Origin: Cupriavidus laharis
GTDB taxonomy: Bacteria; Pseudomonadota; Gammaproteobacteria; Burkholderiales; Burkholderiaceae
Assembly: GCF_914271435.1 (NCBI RefSeq)
Contig: NZ_CAJZAI010000006.1
Span: 186,001 to 250,000, forward strand
Direction of reading: 5' to 3'
Length of the DNA: 64,000 bases
The notes below the pieces were generated by a model, which searched no databases, was not told where the DNA came from, and worked only from the letters and a program-made list of their open reading frames with translations. The position numbers and the translations under genes are program-made. Shown piece by piece: positions 62,454 to 64,000 of the stretch (the stretch's first letter is position 1; each line of letters starts with the position of its first letter).

Positions 62454-63281
62454 CTAATTCACCCGCGTCCGCGACTCCACGCTGAGCAACTGCCAGCGGA
62501 TCGACGATGCATCCGCCGGCGGATTCGGTACCTTGTACTCGCGCACACGCAACTTGTACGAGATACCCGGCTCGAAATCCAGCCCTTCGATCGGGCCATA
62601 CCATAGCTGCCACGGCGCGTCCGGCGATTCGCGCCAGCGATAGCACGTCATGCGGCCCACGCCGGTGCATTCGACGCGCTGCGAATCGATATAGACGATC
62701 TTCTCGACACTGCCCGCGGCCTCGACGCGCGCGCCGCGCTGGCCAACACCCTCGCGCTCGACGAACTGCAGCAGGTCCTCGCTGGCCGTCTTCCAGATGA
62801 TCTGGCGCCCCGTGGAACCCGCCGACGGCTGGGTGCCGACCGTCAGGAAAGGGGTCTGCATGGCCTTAAGCAAAGCCGACTCCAGCTCCATGCGCGGCGG
62901 GGGACAGGCCATGCGCGTGCCGGCAACGCGGTCGAAGCGGATACCGGTATCGGTCTTGCCATAGCTACCGGTGAACCGGTTGCAGCCGCTCGTGCCACTG
63001 ACTGTGCCCTGTGCGGCGTCGATACCGGCGCTGAATTCGAAGATGATGGGCTGGCCGTTGTCGCCGTGCGGGATATCGCGCGGCGTGCCGTCGGGCTGTT
63101 GCCAACGGATCAGTTCCCAGCGGCTCGGGCCGGAGGATTGGGTCTGGTTGAGGGCCGTGGTGGCGCCGGTGGAATCCGGCGCTGGCCCCGTCGCACACGC
63201 GCCAAGGGTGCCGGCCAGCATGACTACGGCTGCGCCGTTTCGGACTAGCCGGCGGCAGGTATCACGGGTGATGGTCTGCAT
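62454..63281 (-). CDS. Lipoprotein with META and DUF4377 domains
   Basis: A 275-residue lipoprotein. The signal peptide ends LGACATG with the lipidated Cys near residue 29. A META (HslJ-like) domain follows (GTVSGTSGCNRFTGSYGKT) and then a DUF4377-type region (IDSQRVECTGVGRMTCYRW, LWYGPIEGLDFEPG). META proteins are linked to stress and drug resistance; function is uncertain. Convergent with tolC, with element 2 between. Confidence 0.82.
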   Translation of the reverse strand: MQTITRDTCRRLVRNGAAVVMLAGTLGACATGPAPDSTGATTALNQTQSSGPSRWELIRWQQPDGTPRDIPHGDNGQPIIFEFSAGIDAAQGTVSGTSGCNRFTGSYGKTDTGIRFDRVAGTRMACPPPRMELESALLKAMQTPFLTVGTQPSAGSTGRQIIWKTASEDLLQFVEREGVGQRGARVEAAGSVEKIVYIDSQRVECTGVGRMTCYRWRESPDAPWQLWYGPIEGLDFEPGISYKLRVREYKVPNPPADASSIRWQLLSVESRTRVN

Positions 63282-63364
63282 GGACTTTGGCTCCTGTTCA
63301 AGGAGAGCCAGGCGGTCGGGCTGCCAGGCTCACCGGGTTAAGGCCCCTTTAGAGCCCGGGGCAT

Positions 63365-63387
63365 TGCCGCGAATTCCATTCGCGGCA
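63365..63387. other. Hairpin between waaA and the lipoprotein gene
   Basis: TGCCGCGAAT (63365-63374) pairs exactly with ATTCGCGGCA (63378-63387), loop TCC. No T run on either side, so it may end waaA transcripts weakly or stabilise the mRNA. Confidence 0.45.
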
Positions 63388-63416
63388 CCTTCTGCTCAGT
63401 TGCCGCACGTTGCCGC

Positions 63417-64000
63417 TCAGGCACCCAGCGCAGGCGCCAGCGCGGCCAGCGTGCGCACCGTGGCGCCGCGGTGCACGCCGGCGAACGTGCGTGCATGGGT
63501 GCGCATATCCGTCAGCGCGGCGGAATCGGCCAGCAGGCCGGCCACGGCCTGCATCAGCTCATCGGCATTCGCTACGCGCCGGCATGCGCCGGCCGCAATG
63601 GCATCTTCCGTCGCCTGCGCAAAATTGAACGTATGCGGGCCGACCAGCACGGGCGTGCCCACCGCGCACGATTCGATCAGGTTCTGTCCGCCGAGCGGCA
63701 GCAGGCTTCCGCCGACAAAGGCCAGGTCCGAAGCCGCGAAGTACATGGCCATCTCGCCCATCGAATCGCCAAGCACGATATCGGCGGTGATGGTCGTGGC
63801 CAGGTTGTCGATTTCCATCTCGCTGCGGCGCTGGACGGAGAAGCCTGCACGCTCCGCCATAGCCGCCACCTCGTCAAAGCGCTGCGGATGGCGCGGCACA
63901 AGCAGCAACGCCGGCCTTGGCGTCCCGCCGCCAAGCTGCGGCCAGCGCGAGAACGCATCCAGCAGAAGGGCTTCCTCACCTTCCCGCGTGCTGGCCGCCG
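63417..64000 (-). CDS. waaA: 3-deoxy-D-manno-octulosonic acid transferase, C-terminal part
   Basis: The gene runs off the right edge; about 194 codons are present. WaaA (KdtA) adds Kdo to lipid A in the inner membrane. The end carries the GT-B nucleotide-sugar region with LLVPRHPQRFDEV, GDSMGEMAMYFAASDLAFVGG, and GGQNLIESCAVGTPVLVGPH, all family blocks. It belongs to lipid A-core synthesis, matching the WaaL-like gene 14 kb away. Confidence 0.92.
   Translation of the reverse strand, partial: AASTREGEEALLLDAFSRWPQLGGGTPRPALLLVPRHPQRFDEVAAMAERAGFSVQRRSEMEIDNLATTITADIVLGDSMGEMAMYFAASDLAFVGGSLLPLGGQNLIESCAVGTPVLVGPHTFNFAQATEDAIAAGACRRVANADELMQAVAGLLADSAALTDMRTHARTFAGVHRGATVRTLAALAPALGA

Overview
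The window is high-GC DNA from a betaproteobacterium of the Burkholderiaceae, most likely a Cupriavidus or close relative. Supporting this are the gene orders glyA-nrdR and ribD-ribE-ribBX-ribH-nusB, a cysteine-nucleophile intracellular PHB depolymerase, an RND efflux set, and strong C/G bias at third codon positions. The species is inferred, not proven.

Layout. 1-1.6 kb: tail of glutaryl-CoA dehydrogenase and an ISL3-family insertion sequence. 1.7-7 kb: 1-Cys peroxiredoxin, a DUF883/YqjE/YqjK-like membrane-stress operon, and a PAS-GGDEF-EAL c-di-GMP enzyme. 7-15 kb: tRNA-Lys, a YeeE/YedE sulfur transporter, queC, and a complete Tol-Pal operon (ybgC-tolQ-tolR-tolA-tolB-pal-cpoB), all on the minus strand. 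15-17 kb: glyA and nrdR. 16.9-28.8 kb: two divergent minor-pilin clusters, each with a full FimT/PilV/PilW/PilX/PilY1/PilE set; the second is strongly diverged and has a short PilY1 without the von Willebrand-type domain. 28.9-36.6 kb: riboflavin genes, an alpha/beta hydrolase, an MCP-like soluble protein with inverted domain order, nusB and an aminotransferase. 39.6-46.8 kb: ubiD, acetoacetyl-CoA synthetase, GST, PHB depolymerase and an aldose epimerase. 46.9-52.5 kb: tRNA-Gly, a GT8 glycosyltransferase, an O-antigen-ligase-like protein, trmB, uppP and small proteins. 52.7-60.6 kb: TetR-MFP-RND efflux operon, then a Pcm-like methyltransferase, rhodanese and a TolC-type outer-membrane protein. 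62.4-64 kb: a META/DUF4377 lipoprotein and the end of waaA.

The most unusual signal is a pair of related transposase-less elements, 36627-37858 (1232 bp) and 60635-62421 (1787 bp). They share terminal sequence (core GCCGTTAACAAAA), have exact 9-bp target duplications, and are both inserted at the apex of a rho-independent terminator hairpin between convergent genes. Each carries toxin-antitoxin-type cargo: a ParC-like protein with a doubly frameshifted ParE/RelE toxin in the first, and an MNT/HEPN pair plus a serine recombinase in the second. The ISL3 element also lies against a terminator between convergent genes, so all three insertions in the window occupy the same kind of niche.
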